From Phaeovibrio sulfidiphilus (GTDB lineage: Bacteria > Pseudomonadota > Alphaproteobacteria > Rhodospirillales > Rhodospirillaceae), in NCBI RefSeq assembly GCF_014861485.1, contig NZ_JACZHT010000005.1, positions 149,939-213,938 on the forward strand: DNA of 64,000 nucleotides, read 5' to 3'. This document shows positions 38,675 through 48,241 of this stretch, piece after piece. A model generated the notes under the pieces. That model searched no databases and was not told the origin of the DNA. It saw nothing but the letters and a program-made list of their open reading frames with translations. The translations under genes and the position numbers were made by a program. Position 1 is the first letter of the stretch. Every line of letters starts with the position of its first letter.

Positions 38675-40162
38675 ATGGCCCCCTCCCCCCCGCCCTCCCC
38701 GCCAGACTCCGCGGCACCGCCCCCCTCGCCGCCGCATTCGCCGGCGCCCTCGCTCCGGCGCCGGGCCACCGAGGCCCTGCGCCAGCTGAGGCGCGTGTAC
38801 GCCCGGCTGTTCTCTCCCGCCGGGCGCGGCTTTCGCGCCATCATGCCCAAAAGCCTGATGGGGCGCTCGCTGCTGATCATCGTCACGCCCCTTGTGCTCC
38901 TCCAGGTCGCCACCGCCCAGTTCTTCTTCGACCGGCACTGGGAGACCATGAGCATGCGCCTGAACTCGTCGGTGGCGGCAGAGGTGGCGCTGGTTGCCGA
39001 CACCCTGCAGCGGACGGATGACCCCAAAATCCGGGCCGAGCTGTTCAATCTGGCGGGCGTGCACCTTCAGATGGGCATCCGGATCCTGCCCCCGGGGAGC
39101 GAGCGGGTGAAGCCCTACAAGAACCCGACCGGCGCTCTCACCGAGGACGCCTACGTGGTCCGCACCCTCACCCAGGCCCTGGACGCCGCCCTGGGCGAGC
39201 GCGGCACCGTGCCCTATTACGTCGGCGTCCTGAACGACAAGACCCTGGTCCTCTACCTCGAGCTTCCCGACGATCTTGTGGAAATCCTTATCCCCCGCAA
39301 GCGGCTGTTCTCCAGCACCGTCTATGTGTTCATCGTCTGGATGATTGTGTCGTCCCTCGTGCTGTTCTCGGTGGCGTGGCTGTTCATGCGCAACCAGATC
39401 CGCCCCATCAGCCGGCTCGCCAGCGCCGCCGACGCCCTCGGCAAGGGGCTGGACGTGGACGACTTCCCCAACCGGGGCGCCCTCGAGGTCCGCAAGGCTG
39501 GAACCGCCTTCATCCGCATGCGCGACCGCATCCGGCGCCAGATCACCCAGCGCACCGAGATGCTGGCCGGGGTCAGCCACGACCTGCGCACACCCCTGAC
39601 CCGCATGCGCCTCCAGCTGGCCTTCATGGAGGAAAACGAGGGCGCCCGCGAGCTGGAGGAGGACATCGCCGAGATGGAGCGCCTGATCCAGGGCTACCTG
39701 GCCTTCGCCCAGAGCGACGCCCTCGAGGACAGCGAGCCCGTGGACCTGGTCGCGCTGGCGGAGAGCATCGCCGCCAAGGTGCGCCGGGCGGGCGGCGAAA
39801 TCGAGGTCCACGCCCCGGGCCCGGTGGTGCTCACCCTCAAGCCCCACGCCACCGAGCGCTGCCTGTCCAACGTGATCGGAAACGCCGTCCGCTACGGAAC
39901 CAAGGCCAGCGTGCGCGTCGGCCTGCGCGGGCGCCACGCCGAGGTGCTGGTGGACGACGACGGCCCCGGCATTCCCCCGGACCGGCGCGAGGAGGTCTTC
40001 CGCCCCTTCGTCCGCCTCGAGGGCTCGCGCAACCCGAAGACCGGCGGAACGGGCCTGGGGCTGACCATCGCCCGGGACAGCGCCCGGTCCATGGGGGGCG
40101 ACATCCTTCTGGAAAGCAGCCCCCCCGGGGGCCTGAGAGCCCGGATCCGCTTCCCCCTCTGA
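38675..40162 (+). CDS. EnvZ-like sensor histidine kinase
   Basis: The 495-residue kinase has two membrane helices (about 68-90 and 215-240) around a periplasmic sensor, a HAMP linker (RNQIRPISRLA), the dimerisation box GVSHDLRTPLTRMR with phospho-acceptor His302, and HATPase motifs (NVIGNAVRYG, DDDGPGIP, GGTGLGL). DLRTP-type boxes mark the EnvZ group. The N-terminus has a Pro/Ser-rich stretch before the first helix. It forms a pair with the upstream response regulator. Confidence 0.93.
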   Translation: MAPSPPPSPPDSAAPPPSPPHSPAPSLRRRATEALRQLRRVYARLFSPAGRGFRAIMPKSLMGRSLLIIVTPLVLLQVATAQFFFDRHWETMSMRLNSSVAAEVALVADTLQRTDDPKIRAELFNLAGVHLQMGIRILPPGSERVKPYKNPTGALTEDAYVVRTLTQALDAALGERGTVPYYVGVLNDKTLVLYLELPDDLVEILIPRKRLFSSTVYVFIVWMIVSSLVLFSVAWLFMRNQIRPISRLASAADALGKGLDVDDFPNRGALEVRKAGTAFIRMRDRIRRQITQRTEMLAGVSHDLRTPLTRMRLQLAFMEENEGARELEEDIAEMERLIQGYLAFAQSDALEDSEPVDLVALAESIAAKVRRAGGEIEVHAPGPVVLTLKPHATERCLSNVIGNAVRYGTKASVRVGLRGRHAEVLVDDDGPGIPPDRREEVFRPFVRLEGSRNPKTGGTGLGLTIARDSARSMGGDILLESSPPGGLRARIRFPL

Positions 40163-40335
40163 CCTGTGGGAACGGAACCGGGCATCCGCCCCGGCATGTC
40201 GGGACGCTGACGGTTTGAAACGGGAAAAGGGGACCGCCCCGGCGGCCCCGGCATGTCAGGACAGCCACGCCCCGCCGGCCCGGCTGCCCACCGCGAAAAA
40301 AACGAAAAAGACGCATGGATCAGGGAGAAAAAATC

Positions 40336-41145
40336 ATGCTGCAGCAAAACAAGCTGGACGAACTGTTTGAGATCCTGGAGGAGGCCAGAAGTTCTATTAA
40401 ATACAAACCTGAAGACATTTTTTCACCACGAAAAAAATTTATATTAATAAATTCAACTATTTTTACTGCCTTAATATTTTTTATCCCATCTGTGTTCGCT
40501 TTATATTATGGCGTAACAAGCACATCACCTACAAACTGGCTTAGAGACACTCTCGTTTTATCTGGATATATCGCTGCAATTACAACAATAGCCTACCCGT
40601 CATTAGTATTAATTTTATTTTTGTCTGAGGAATGGAAGAGCCGTAAAGACCCACTCAAGGGAGTAATTTTATATTATAAATTCTCACTCCATAAATATGC
40701 AGCCATCGTCAACAGGTTACAGGGAATTGATAAAGAAACCCTGGAATATGGACTCCTTCAATATCGCCACACGTGGTCCAGATTCGACAGGCTCATCTTG
40801 CCTCTGATCGGTGAATTCCCGAAAATTGGCCTTTTCCCCGCCTTTTTTGCCCTGGCAATATCAGCAGATAAACTGATCAATGGACGATTAGAATCTGTTT
40901 TCTTGCCTCTTGTTGCTATTCTCGGCGGGATTTATATTTTTGCATTTATCGCATCCTTGTTACGAGAAAAACCCGATCAGATCATTGCCCTGCTGGAGCA
41001 TGCAATCAAGTATTCCAAAGACCCCGGGCACCAGGCGTCCCAATCCCAGGGAACTGGAGACTCCGACGGCTCCGGCGCCTCCACCACCGCTCAGGCCATC
41101 ACCGGCGGGGAGCGCACAGAGACCTCACCAACGGCGCCCGCCTGA
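40336..41145 (+). CDS. Orphan four-helix membrane protein of foreign base composition
   Basis: I do not recognise this 269-residue protein. It has a charged N-terminus (MLQQNKLDELFEILEEAR), about four membrane helices (roughly residues 36-60, 73-99, 165-187 and 190-209), and a soluble loop between helices 2 and 3. The gene is AT-rich with A/T third positions up to about 41000, in sharp contrast to its neighbours, then turns GC-rich in the last ~35 codons (Gly/Ser/Thr-rich tail). This suggests horizontal acquisition with a tail from host DNA. GGGAG 8 nt before ATG 40336 decides the start; an in-frame ATG at 40315 lacks a site. No partner gene is adjacent. Confidence 0.8.
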   Translation: MLQQNKLDELFEILEEARSSIKYKPEDIFSPRKKFILINSTIFTALIFFIPSVFALYYGVTSTSPTNWLRDTLVLSGYIAAITTIAYPSLVLILFLSEEWKSRKDPLKGVILYYKFSLHKYAAIVNRLQGIDKETLEYGLLQYRHTWSRFDRLILPLIGEFPKIGLFPAFFALAISADKLINGRLESVFLPLVAILGGIYIFAFIASLLREKPDQIIALLEHAIKYSKDPGHQASQSQGTGDSDGSGASTTAQAITGGERTETSPTAPA

Positions 41146-41222
41146 CATCCCGCGCAGCCAGACAACCGGTCCGCCCCCGTCCTCGCCCGGCCCCACCCGG
41201 TACCTGGCGCCCATGGGGCCAC

Positions 41223-41251
41223 AAAAAAAGGCCCGGCACTATGGCCGGGCC
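41223..41251. terminator. Intrinsic terminator of the flagellar flgI-flgL operon
   Basis: On the minus strand GGCCCGGC and GCCGGGCC (41244-41251 and 41230-41237) pair perfectly around a 6-nt loop and are followed by seven T residues (41223-41229). It lies about 110 bp after flgL and can also end transcription of the membrane-protein gene from the other side. Confidence 0.85.
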
Positions 41252-41358
41252 CCTGTGTCTGCATGGCAGGCCCCGGCTCCCCAAAGTCCGCCCGGCCTGC
41301 CGGGCGTCATACGCACCCGGTGCGTCAGGCCGAAAGAGCCGGAGAGCCGCACCCTGGA

Positions 41359-42927
41359 TCAGAGGTAGTCCACCAGGCTCAGCTGCTGACCCATGGCGAA
41401 CGCCGCGTAGGAGGCCTGCATATACGTGAGCTGAGCCGTAATCTGCGCGGCCACGTCATAGCTGTTCACACCCTTGATGTCGTTGGCGGCGGAGGTCAGG
41501 TAGTTGATGGTGTTCTTCTGGGACTCCATGGTGTTCTGAACCGTGGCGTAGTCAAGGGACAGGCGGGAGCCCACGCTCTGGAGATCGCTGGCCTCCTCCT
41601 CCGGCCACTTGGGATTGTGCTTCCGGGCGTCGTTCAGAAGGTCCATGGCCTCCTTGCCGCGCTCCGGGTCGTTCTCCAGGTTGCCCATGGCCACCAGGGC
41701 CAGGGCCCGGTAGGCCTTCTCGAACGCCGCGTCCTTGGCGTTGACGCCCACCTCGAGGGTCCGGTTTTCCGAGAGATTGTACTTGGTGGAGAGCTCGTCG
41801 CCCTGGTAGTAAATGTTGCGCTCGAGGGTTGCCGCGGTGGTGGAGGTGCCCGGGTCTCCCGGAGGCGGATCAACAATCATCCATGCGTTGCCACTCGCAT
41901 CCTTGTACACATCCAGAAGCCGGTAGTCCCCCGTGTTCAGGCCGGCGCCGGTCACACTGACGATGCCCTGGGGCAGGTTCACCTTCTCCACCGATGAAAC
42001 CCCCACGCCGTCGGGAACCGCACCGTCGCGCTTCATGGTGATGGTCTTGCCGTCGCCGTCCACCTTGTCGACGGTCACCTGATAGACCTTGCCGTCGCCA
42101 CCCTGGACCCGCAGAACATCCCCGGCCTTCACATCGCCCGCGTTGGCGATCTCGAACGTCTTGTTCGTCACCGTCTGCCCGGCCGGAATGGTCACATCCT
42201 CCAGAACCGGCGGGTTGCTGGCGCCGTTGGGGAACTCGATCGCGCCGAGTTTGTTTTTGGTGTTCAGGTCCGTGAGGTTGTCCGGGACGACGTAACCCGC
42301 AGCAGTGGCCTCGGTGAGATCCTTGCGGAACGTCATCACCCCGATGTGGCGGAAGTCGTTCATGTCCGCGGTGCGCGACTGGGGGACCATCATGGTCTTG
42401 CCGTCCCAGTCGGCCTGGAACTGCTTCAGGCTGGAGTAGGCGAACTTCACCGGCGCGGTGTCGGACTTGCCGCCGGAGAACAGGTATTTCGAGCCGTCAT
42501 CCGTGCTGTTCAGGGACTCGGCCAGCCCCTGGAGCGCGCTGAACGCGGCCTCCTGGGCCCGGTCCAGCTTGGCCTGCTGGTCCTTGTTCAGGTTCCCCGG
42601 CGTGATGTTGAGGGAGTTGAACTCCTTCAGCGCTGCAATGGCGTTGCTCAGATCGCTGTCGATGGACTCCACGGCCTGGGTCATCAGCTTGACGGACAGG
42701 GTCGTGTTCTGGTTGGTGGTGTAGTAGGTGTCGATCTTGGTGACCTGGGTTTCCATGTTCACCAGACGATAGGTGTCCACGCCGATGCCGGTGTACTGCT
42801 GGCTCTTCAGCAGGGTTGCCTGCTGCACCTGGAGGTCCGCCATGGTTTTTTGCATGCGGCTCAGGTTCGAGATCATGAAACTGTTCTGGGCGTAGGATCC
42901 GACGCGGGTGGAGAAGGTAACAGCCAT
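41359..42927 (-). CDS. flgL: Flagellar hook-filament junction protein FlgL
   Basis: The 522-residue protein has flagellin-like N- and C-terminal coiled segments (STRVGSYAQNSFMISNLSRM at the start, TINYLTSAANDIKGV near the end) and a central variable domain. It is long for FlgL, with an inserted middle domain of about 200 residues. It joins FlgK to the filament outside the cell. GGGAGG precedes ATG 42927; a longer open frame reaches into flgK and is not used. Last gene of the operon. Confidence 0.88.
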   Translation of the reverse strand: MAVTFSTRVGSYAQNSFMISNLSRMQKTMADLQVQQATLLKSQQYTGIGVDTYRLVNMETQVTKIDTYYTTNQNTTLSVKLMTQAVESIDSDLSNAIAALKEFNSLNITPGNLNKDQQAKLDRAQEAAFSALQGLAESLNSTDDGSKYLFSGGKSDTAPVKFAYSSLKQFQADWDGKTMMVPQSRTADMNDFRHIGVMTFRKDLTEATAAGYVVPDNLTDLNTKNKLGAIEFPNGASNPPVLEDVTIPAGQTVTNKTFEIANAGDVKAGDVLRVQGGDGKVYQVTVDKVDGDGKTITMKRDGAVPDGVGVSSVEKVNLPQGIVSVTGAGLNTGDYRLLDVYKDASGNAWMIVDPPPGDPGTSTTAATLERNIYYQGDELSTKYNLSENRTLEVGVNAKDAAFEKAYRALALVAMGNLENDPERGKEAMDLLNDARKHNPKWPEEEASDLQSVGSRLSLDYATVQNTMESQKNTINYLTSAANDIKGVNSYDVAAQITAQLTYMQASYAAFAMGQQLSLVDYL

Positions 42928-42941
42928 TTTACGTGTCCTCC

Positions 42942-45197
42942 CTAGGACTTCATCGCCAGGAGTGAATCCAGCATGTCGGTCGTCGCGGAGACCACCTTGG
43001 CCGACGCCTGGAACATCTTCTGCCATATAATCAGCTGGGCGAATTCCTCGTTCATGTCAACTCCGCTGATGTCGCCCTGCTCCACCAGAAGCTGGTTGAC
43101 CATGTCTGTGGCGTACAGATAGCGGTTCTGGACGTCATTCGCCTGGGTCGAGTTGTAGGACATGATCAGGGACGCGTACTCCTGGACCGTCCGCTTGCCC
43201 GAGGTCAGACCGCCCGTCGAGGGGAAATCGACCCCGGCCTTGAGGGCCCGCTCCATGGCGATCAGGGTCGTGTTGCCCCCCTCGCCCTCGGAGCGCCACA
43301 GGCCCGTGTCCGCGTTGTAGCCCAGGTCGCCCCGGGACACCCGCTCGGGCTCCGACGCCAGAACCGGGTTGAGCCTCAGGCTCCCGGCCGCCCCCACGTT
43401 GGCCCGCTTCATGCCAAGCTGGTCCAGGACCGTCTCTCCGGCGCCCTGGGTGACGATCATGTCGTCACCCTCCTTGTTCTTGATGCGCAGGCGGTAGCCG
43501 CCGCCCTCCGGAATGACCTCGGCCTTGATCTTGCCCTGGAAATCCGGGTCCTGGTTGATCCGGTCCGCAATGGTGGCCAGGGTGTCGTTTGCTCCGACCG
43601 ACAGGGTCTTGCCCCCCAGAAGGGTGAGCCCCCCCGTATTGTTGGCGACGTAGAAGGACAGAGACCCGGAGGTGCTGACCCGCCAGCCCTCGGAGCGGAT
43701 CCCGCTGTCGTAGATGTACTCGGTCCCGGAGCGCTCGAGAATGTCGTTGAACCCGAAGAAGTTCGAGAACCCCTTGATGTCCCTCTCCGAGGGCGCCTGT
43801 CCGTTCACCGACAGCTCGATGGCCACGTCCTCGCTGGCCTTCTGGGAGTTGTAGTCATGGAAGACGATGGACGCCTCGTTGCTTTTCAGGTCCAGATTGA
43901 AGGTCCGGGTCTTGTCATCCCAGCGGAACTCGGCGTCCGGGAAGCCTCCACCGCCCGGCCGCGCGTCCCGGAGCCACTCCTCGACCGCCGTTGCGACCTC
44001 CCGCACGGTGGGGGCGTTGGCCGGATCGTGGATGTCCTTCGAGGTCTTGGACGCAACAATGTCGCTGATGTCCTTCGAGACGATCTCCTTGCCGTCCTGC
44101 CCCAGGATCACCACCCGGGTGTTGGCCTCCTGGCCCATCACCATGGTGGACACGTCGGGCCCCGCGAAGACCCGCGACCCCTGCATGGAGCTGACAATCG
44201 TCGGGTACGAGGTGCCCCGGTTGTTGATCTGGTTCATCAGTTGCTGGAGCTGGACCGAGAGCTCGTCCATCTGGGCCTGGTAGTCCACCGCGGTCTTGTC
44301 GCGCAGCTCGATGGCGGCGCCGATACGCCCGCCCTTCATGTCCTTGGTGATGTCCTGGTTGGGCCCGATGCGGGTGGAGTCCAGAGGCGCCCCGTTTGTG
44401 TCCACGACCGTGATGGCCCCGAAGCCTCCGCCGGCGTAGGTGTCCGCGGGCCCGGCTCCGGTCACCGCCGAGTGCACAAGGCGGTAGGGCTGGGCGTCCA
44501 GGAGCGGCGTGCCCCCCTTGGTGTAGATCCCCAGCGTGCCGTCCCCGAGATCGAACGAGTCCACCTCGACCATCTCGTTCAGAAGCTGAAGCTGGTAGTC
44601 CCGCTGGTCCAGAAGGTTGGTGATGTCCCGGTTGGTGGACAGGCCCTTGCCGATCTCGCGGTTCAGGAGGTGAATGTTGTTGACGCACATGTTCACCTGC
44701 TCGATGGCGCCCGCAATGTCCTGGTCCGCCTCGACACGGACCGTGTCCAGGGCCTTGCCCACCGTGTTGAACTGGTAGACCACGTCCTCGACCGCGCGCT
44801 TGAACCCGATCTGCATGGACGCTTCCTGGGGCTGGTCCGCCAGTTGCTGGACTGCCGCCGCGAGCCGCCCGATCTGGTGGGCGAACGACGACTGGCTGCC
44901 CGTGGTCCCCAGAAGGTTCTGCATGCGCGTGAAGTACGAGTTGCTCTGGCGCAGGTACTCGAGGTCCGACATCTGGGAGCGGATCGCCTTGTTCAGGGCC
45001 TCGTCAACGTGGCGGATGATACCCGCGCTGGCGACGCCCTGCCCCACGTTGTCGAACACCCGGCTCTTGGTGCTGTAGATCTTGCGCGTATAGCCGGGCG
45101 TGTTGATATTCGTGATGTTGTGGGAGATCGTCTCGATCGCCTTCTGCGAGGCGCCAAGACCGCTCGTTGCCGAATTGAGTGCCAGACTGAGTACCAT
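42942..45197 (-). CDS. flgK: Flagellar hook-associated protein FlgK
   Basis: The 751-residue protein starts with ALNSATSGLGASQKAIETIS and NITNINTPGYTRK (the rod/hook family motif, residues about 27-39) and ends with the matching ISGVDMNEEFAQLIIWQKMFQASAKVV-type helix, split here across the quotation. It forms the first hook-filament junction ring. It lies 15 bp upstream of flgL and downstream of the flgN-like chaperone gene, which fits FlgN escorting FlgK and FlgL. Confidence 0.94.
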   Translation of the reverse strand: MVLSLALNSATSGLGASQKAIETISHNITNINTPGYTRKIYSTKSRVFDNVGQGVASAGIIRHVDEALNKAIRSQMSDLEYLRQSNSYFTRMQNLLGTTGSQSSFAHQIGRLAAAVQQLADQPQEASMQIGFKRAVEDVVYQFNTVGKALDTVRVEADQDIAGAIEQVNMCVNNIHLLNREIGKGLSTNRDITNLLDQRDYQLQLLNEMVEVDSFDLGDGTLGIYTKGGTPLLDAQPYRLVHSAVTGAGPADTYAGGGFGAITVVDTNGAPLDSTRIGPNQDITKDMKGGRIGAAIELRDKTAVDYQAQMDELSVQLQQLMNQINNRGTSYPTIVSSMQGSRVFAGPDVSTMVMGQEANTRVVILGQDGKEIVSKDISDIVASKTSKDIHDPANAPTVREVATAVEEWLRDARPGGGGFPDAEFRWDDKTRTFNLDLKSNEASIVFHDYNSQKASEDVAIELSVNGQAPSERDIKGFSNFFGFNDILERSGTEYIYDSGIRSEGWRVSTSGSLSFYVANNTGGLTLLGGKTLSVGANDTLATIADRINQDPDFQGKIKAEVIPEGGGYRLRIKNKEGDDMIVTQGAGETVLDQLGMKRANVGAAGSLRLNPVLASEPERVSRGDLGYNADTGLWRSEGEGGNTTLIAMERALKAGVDFPSTGGLTSGKRTVQEYASLIMSYNSTQANDVQNRYLYATDMVNQLLVEQGDISGVDMNEEFAQLIIWQKMFQASAKVVSATTDMLDSLLAMKS

Positions 45198-45247
45198 TAC
45201 CGGGTTCCTCCCGTTTCATCCCCAAAAAACCAGACAGGGCAGCCCTG

Positions 45248-46171
45248 TCAAAGAGTCCTGTTCACGCTGATTGACTTGTCCGAGGACGAGGTGAAGTTGG
45301 GCTCCACCGTGCCCTCCTCCGTGTAGCTGGCGGTATGCTCGACGACATACTCGCGCACCGCCTGAAACACGCTCTCGATGGTGTATCCGATGGCGTCCAT
45401 CCCGGCCTGAAGGCGCCGGCAGTTTTCCTCGGACACGGTCTTGAGGGCCTCGCCCGCCCGGCGCATGGCAGCCTTCTGGTCCTCCTCGAGGTTCAGAAGC
45501 AGGCCCGGATTGCGGTGCACCGCCAGAAGGTTCCGCCGGTAGTCCAGGGTGGCGCGCTCCTTTTCCTCCAGGCAGGACTGGGCGGTGCGCACATCCATGC
45601 GGGCCAGGGCCTCGTTTTCCTGGACCAGCACGTCATACAGGCGGGCCAGGGACTTCAGAAGATCCTCAACATGCACGTCCACCGAGCCCGGAAGCCTGCG
45701 GTCGAACGCGGGCCGGGCCACCGGTGTGGGAGGCAGGGGCCTGATCCCCGGTTTGTCAGTCCGGGACACGAGGGGAGCCGCTCCCCCCTTCCCGGCTGCG
45801 GGGGTCGCCGCGCCGGAGCCGGATGCGTTCCGGGGCCGGGCCGGCGTGCGGGATCCGGCCCGCTCCGATGCGGGCGCAGCCCCTGCGGCCCGGGAGGCCG
45901 ATGGGGAGGCCGCATCGCGGGAGCGGCGCATGGGCTGGGCATCGCTTCGGGACGCCCGCAGCGAGGATGCCCCCGACCGGGTTCCCGAGGCCGCGCGGGA
46001 CGGGGCCGCCGCCGCAGCGGGGGCCTCCCGGGATCCGGCCGCGGTGTCTTCGGCATCCGGGGCACCGGAGGTCCGGGTGGCGGACAGGCGGCCCGGGCTC
46101 CGTTCGGAGGCGGAGGCGTCCTTGCGTCTCAGGGCGCTCCGGCGGGGAGAGGGTGTTTCCTGCTTGGCCAT
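45248..46171 (-). CDS. flgN: FlgN-like flagellar export chaperone with a long disordered N-terminus
   Basis: The C-terminal ~145 residues form a FlgN-type helical chaperone domain (DLLKSLARLYDVLVQENEAL, LEEKERATLDYRRNLL). The first ~160 residues are Ala/Ser/Arg/Pro-rich, low complexity and predicted disordered, which is not usual for FlgN (about 140 residues elsewhere). The gene stands between flgJ and flgK, so it likely serves FlgK and FlgL. An internal start nearer the domain cannot be excluded, although an ATG with a ribosome-binding site there was not seen. Confidence 0.75.
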   Translation of the reverse strand: MAKQETPSPRRSALRRKDASASERSPGRLSATRTSGAPDAEDTAAGSREAPAAAAAPSRAASGTRSGASSLRASRSDAQPMRRSRDAASPSASRAAGAAPASERAGSRTPARPRNASGSGAATPAAGKGGAAPLVSRTDKPGIRPLPPTPVARPAFDRRLPGSVDVHVEDLLKSLARLYDVLVQENEALARMDVRTAQSCLEEKERATLDYRRNLLAVHRNPGLLLNLEEDQKAAMRRAGEALKTVSEENCRRLQAGMDAIGYTIESVFQAVREYVVEHTASYTEEGTVEPNFTSSSDKSISVNRTL

Positions 46172-46175
46172 GGCA

Positions 46176-46733
46176 TCAGACTTCCTGTGATTTCAGCATT
46201 TCCCGCATCACGGCATCGGCAATGCCAACGCCGCCGTTGCGGGCGATCATGGAGCCGTACTCGTCCACCATCATGGACCGCCAGATCCGTTCCGCGTTCC
46301 CTCCGCCGAACGGAGGCTCCGAGTTCAGCTCCTGGAACATGGGCTGGAGCATCTGGGAGATGAAAAACGCCTCGAACTCCTGGGCCGTCCGGCGGGCCTC
46401 CTCGATCTGCTCCGGGGTGTAGCGCGCGTGAGCGGGATCCCGGGCAGGATCCTGGGCCGCGACCTGGGGGAGGCTCCGGCCCGGGCGGGACTGGACCGCG
46501 GGACCGCGGCCATCCGCAAGCACCCGGGCAAAGGACGGCGTGCGCGCGCTGTCGGCCACGCCCGAGGCGTCCGGGGCGCCGGACACCGCAAAGGGCGCGG
46601 ATGCGGAGGCGCCGGGCCCCCGGGATCCGGACAGCACAGCGCCGCCGGAGGCGCCCCGGGCCGCGCGCCCGGCCATCGCCTGTTCCAGAAGGGCCATGTT
46701 CGGCCCGTAGCGGGTTGAAAGATCGTCGCCCAT
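46176..46733 (-). CDS. flgJ: Rod-binding protein (FlgJ N-terminal domain type)
   Basis: The 185-residue protein has the rod-binding domain at its C-terminal half (AQEFEAFFISQMLQPMF, ERIWRSMMVDEYGSMIAR and GGVGIADAVMREML). It lacks the muramidase domain of enterobacterial FlgJ, as usual in alphaproteobacteria, so peptidoglycan cutting must come from another enzyme. The first ~100 residues are low-complexity Ala/Ser/Gly. It lies 10 bp after flgI in the same operon. Confidence 0.85.
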   Translation of the reverse strand: MGDDLSTRYGPNMALLEQAMAGRAARGASGGAVLSGSRGPGASASAPFAVSGAPDASGVADSARTPSFARVLADGRGPAVQSRPGRSLPQVAAQDPARDPAHARYTPEQIEEARRTAQEFEAFFISQMLQPMFQELNSEPPFGGGNAERIWRSMMVDEYGSMIARNGGVGIADAVMREMLKSQEV

Positions 46734-46743
46734 CGGCCCCTCC

Positions 46744-47919
46744 CTACATGACCTCGATATCGGCCTGAAGCGCGCCGGATGCGCGGATGGCCTGCAAGAT
46801 GGTGATCATGTCCCGGGGCCCGACCCCGAGCGCGTTCAGGCTGTCCACCAGATCCTGGAGACTGACACCGCTGTTGACCACGGCCAGGCGCCGGTCGCTC
46901 TGCTCATCCACCTGAATGTCAGTCCGGGGGACCACGGCGGTCTCCCCGCCCAGGCTGAACGGCGTGGGCTGGGACACCTGGGGGGTCTCCGTCACCCGGA
47001 TGGTCAGCGCCCCCTGGGCCACGGCCACCGTGCTGATGCGCACGTTCTCGCCAATGACGATGGTCCCGGTGGCCTCGTCGATCACAACCCGGGCCGTAAG
47101 ATCCGGCTCGATCAGAAGCTGTTCCACATCCGCGAAGAAGTCCACCGCCCGGTTCTGGTAGCGCCCGTGCAGGGGCACATGAACGGTACCCGGATCCAGA
47201 AGGGTCGCCACCTCCACGCCCAGGAAGGCGTTCACCGCCTGGGCGATGCGCCGCCCGGTGGTGAAGTCCGGGTTGCGCAGCGAGATACGGACCGCCTCCA
47301 TGTTGGCAAGGTCGAAGGGAACCTCCTGCTCGATCATGGCTCCGTTGGGGATGCGCCCGCTGGTGGGGACGCCTTTCTGGATGGTCTCCGCCGCTCCGGC
47401 CACGGCAAAGCCCCCGACCTGGAGCTTGCCCTGGGCGACAGCGTAGACCTGGCCGTCCGCGCCGATCAGGGGGGTGACCAGAAGGGTTCCGCCCATCAGG
47501 CTGGTGGCCGTTCCAAGGGCGCTGACGGTCACGTCAATCCGGCTGCCCTGCCGTCCGAAGGCGGGCAGCGTGGCGGTCACCAGGACCGCGGCCACGTTTC
47601 CTGAGTCCATCTGGCTCTTGGCGCCCTCCAGGGGCCGGGTGGACAGGCCCAGGCGCTCCAGCATGGAGATGACGGATTCCAGCGTGTAGGGGTCTTTCTT
47701 CTTGAGGTCGTCGCCCGTGTTCAGAAGGCCCACCACAAGGCCATAGCCGATCAGATAGTTGGAGCGGACACCCTCGAAGTCGGCAATATCCTTGATGCGC
47801 GAGGCCGCATGGGCCGGCGCGGGCAGCGTCAGAAGCGGGCCAAGCACCAGGGCCAGACTCAGAAGGCCCGCGCAGAACCGCTGCGCAAGCCGCCCGGGTG
47901 CATCCTTTCCTCGTGTCAT
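46744..47919 (-). CDS. flgI: Flagellar P-ring protein FlgI
   Basis: The 391-residue protein has a signal peptide (about residues 1-37, AGLLSLALVLGPLLTLPAPAHA region) and the FlgI core: RIKDIADFEGVRSNYLIGYG, GLVVGL and NTGD. It makes the ring around the rod in the peptidoglycan. The start at 47919 has GGAAAGG upstream. The gene begins the flgI-flgJ-flgN-flgK-flgL operon, about 85 nt downstream of a sigma-54-type promoter. Confidence 0.93.
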   Translation of the reverse strand: MTRGKDAPGRLAQRFCAGLLSLALVLGPLLTLPAPAHAASRIKDIADFEGVRSNYLIGYGLVVGLLNTGDDLKKKDPYTLESVISMLERLGLSTRPLEGAKSQMDSGNVAAVLVTATLPAFGRQGSRIDVTVSALGTATSLMGGTLLVTPLIGADGQVYAVAQGKLQVGGFAVAGAAETIQKGVPTSGRIPNGAMIEQEVPFDLANMEAVRISLRNPDFTTGRRIAQAVNAFLGVEVATLLDPGTVHVPLHGRYQNRAVDFFADVEQLLIEPDLTARVVIDEATGTIVIGENVRISTVAVAQGALTIRVTETPQVSQPTPFSLGGETAVVPRTDIQVDEQSDRRLAVVNSGVSLQDLVDSLNALGVGPRDMITILQAIRASGALQADIEVM

Positions 47920-48014
47920 CCCGACCCCTTTCCCTGGTTTCCCTGGCCTCAGACATGCCGCAGGCCCGGGGCCCGGACCTCCGGACACCGGCCAAGCGGC
48001 CATTCATGAACCCG

Positions 48015-48032
48015 ATGCAAGAACCGCGCCAA
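48015..48032 (-). promoter_or_regulatory. Sigma-54 promoter of the flgI operon
   Basis: On the minus strand TTGGCGCGGTTCTTGCAT carries GG (48029-48030) and GC (48017-48018) exactly 10 nt apart, matching the TGGCAC-N5-TTGCA consensus well. It lies about 85 bp upstream of flgI. RpoN promoters activated by FlbD drive middle/late flagellar genes in relatives; the divergent fliX encodes a regulator of FlbD. A second, weaker GG-N10-GC (AGGTGAATTGCTTGC) lies further upstream near 48145. Confidence 0.75.
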
Positions 48033-48241
48033 CACACGCAATCCCGGGGACTGCCGAGTCCCGGACCCGGACTCCGCCCCTCACAGCGCGTATCCCCCGG
48101 AATCATTGGCCGCCCGGCACTTTCTGCCCGGTGGAGGGCAAGCAATTCACCTTTCTTGCACGCAAGGCTGTCGTTATAATAACACCAGTCCCGCCGCTGG
48201 CGCCATGGACCAGACGGCTTTTCGGATCCTGGAGGCCCCGC

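Noticed and set aside
40315..40335. Upstream ATG of the orphan membrane gene
   Set aside because: It has no ribosome-binding site, while ATG 40336 has GGGAG at good spacing.
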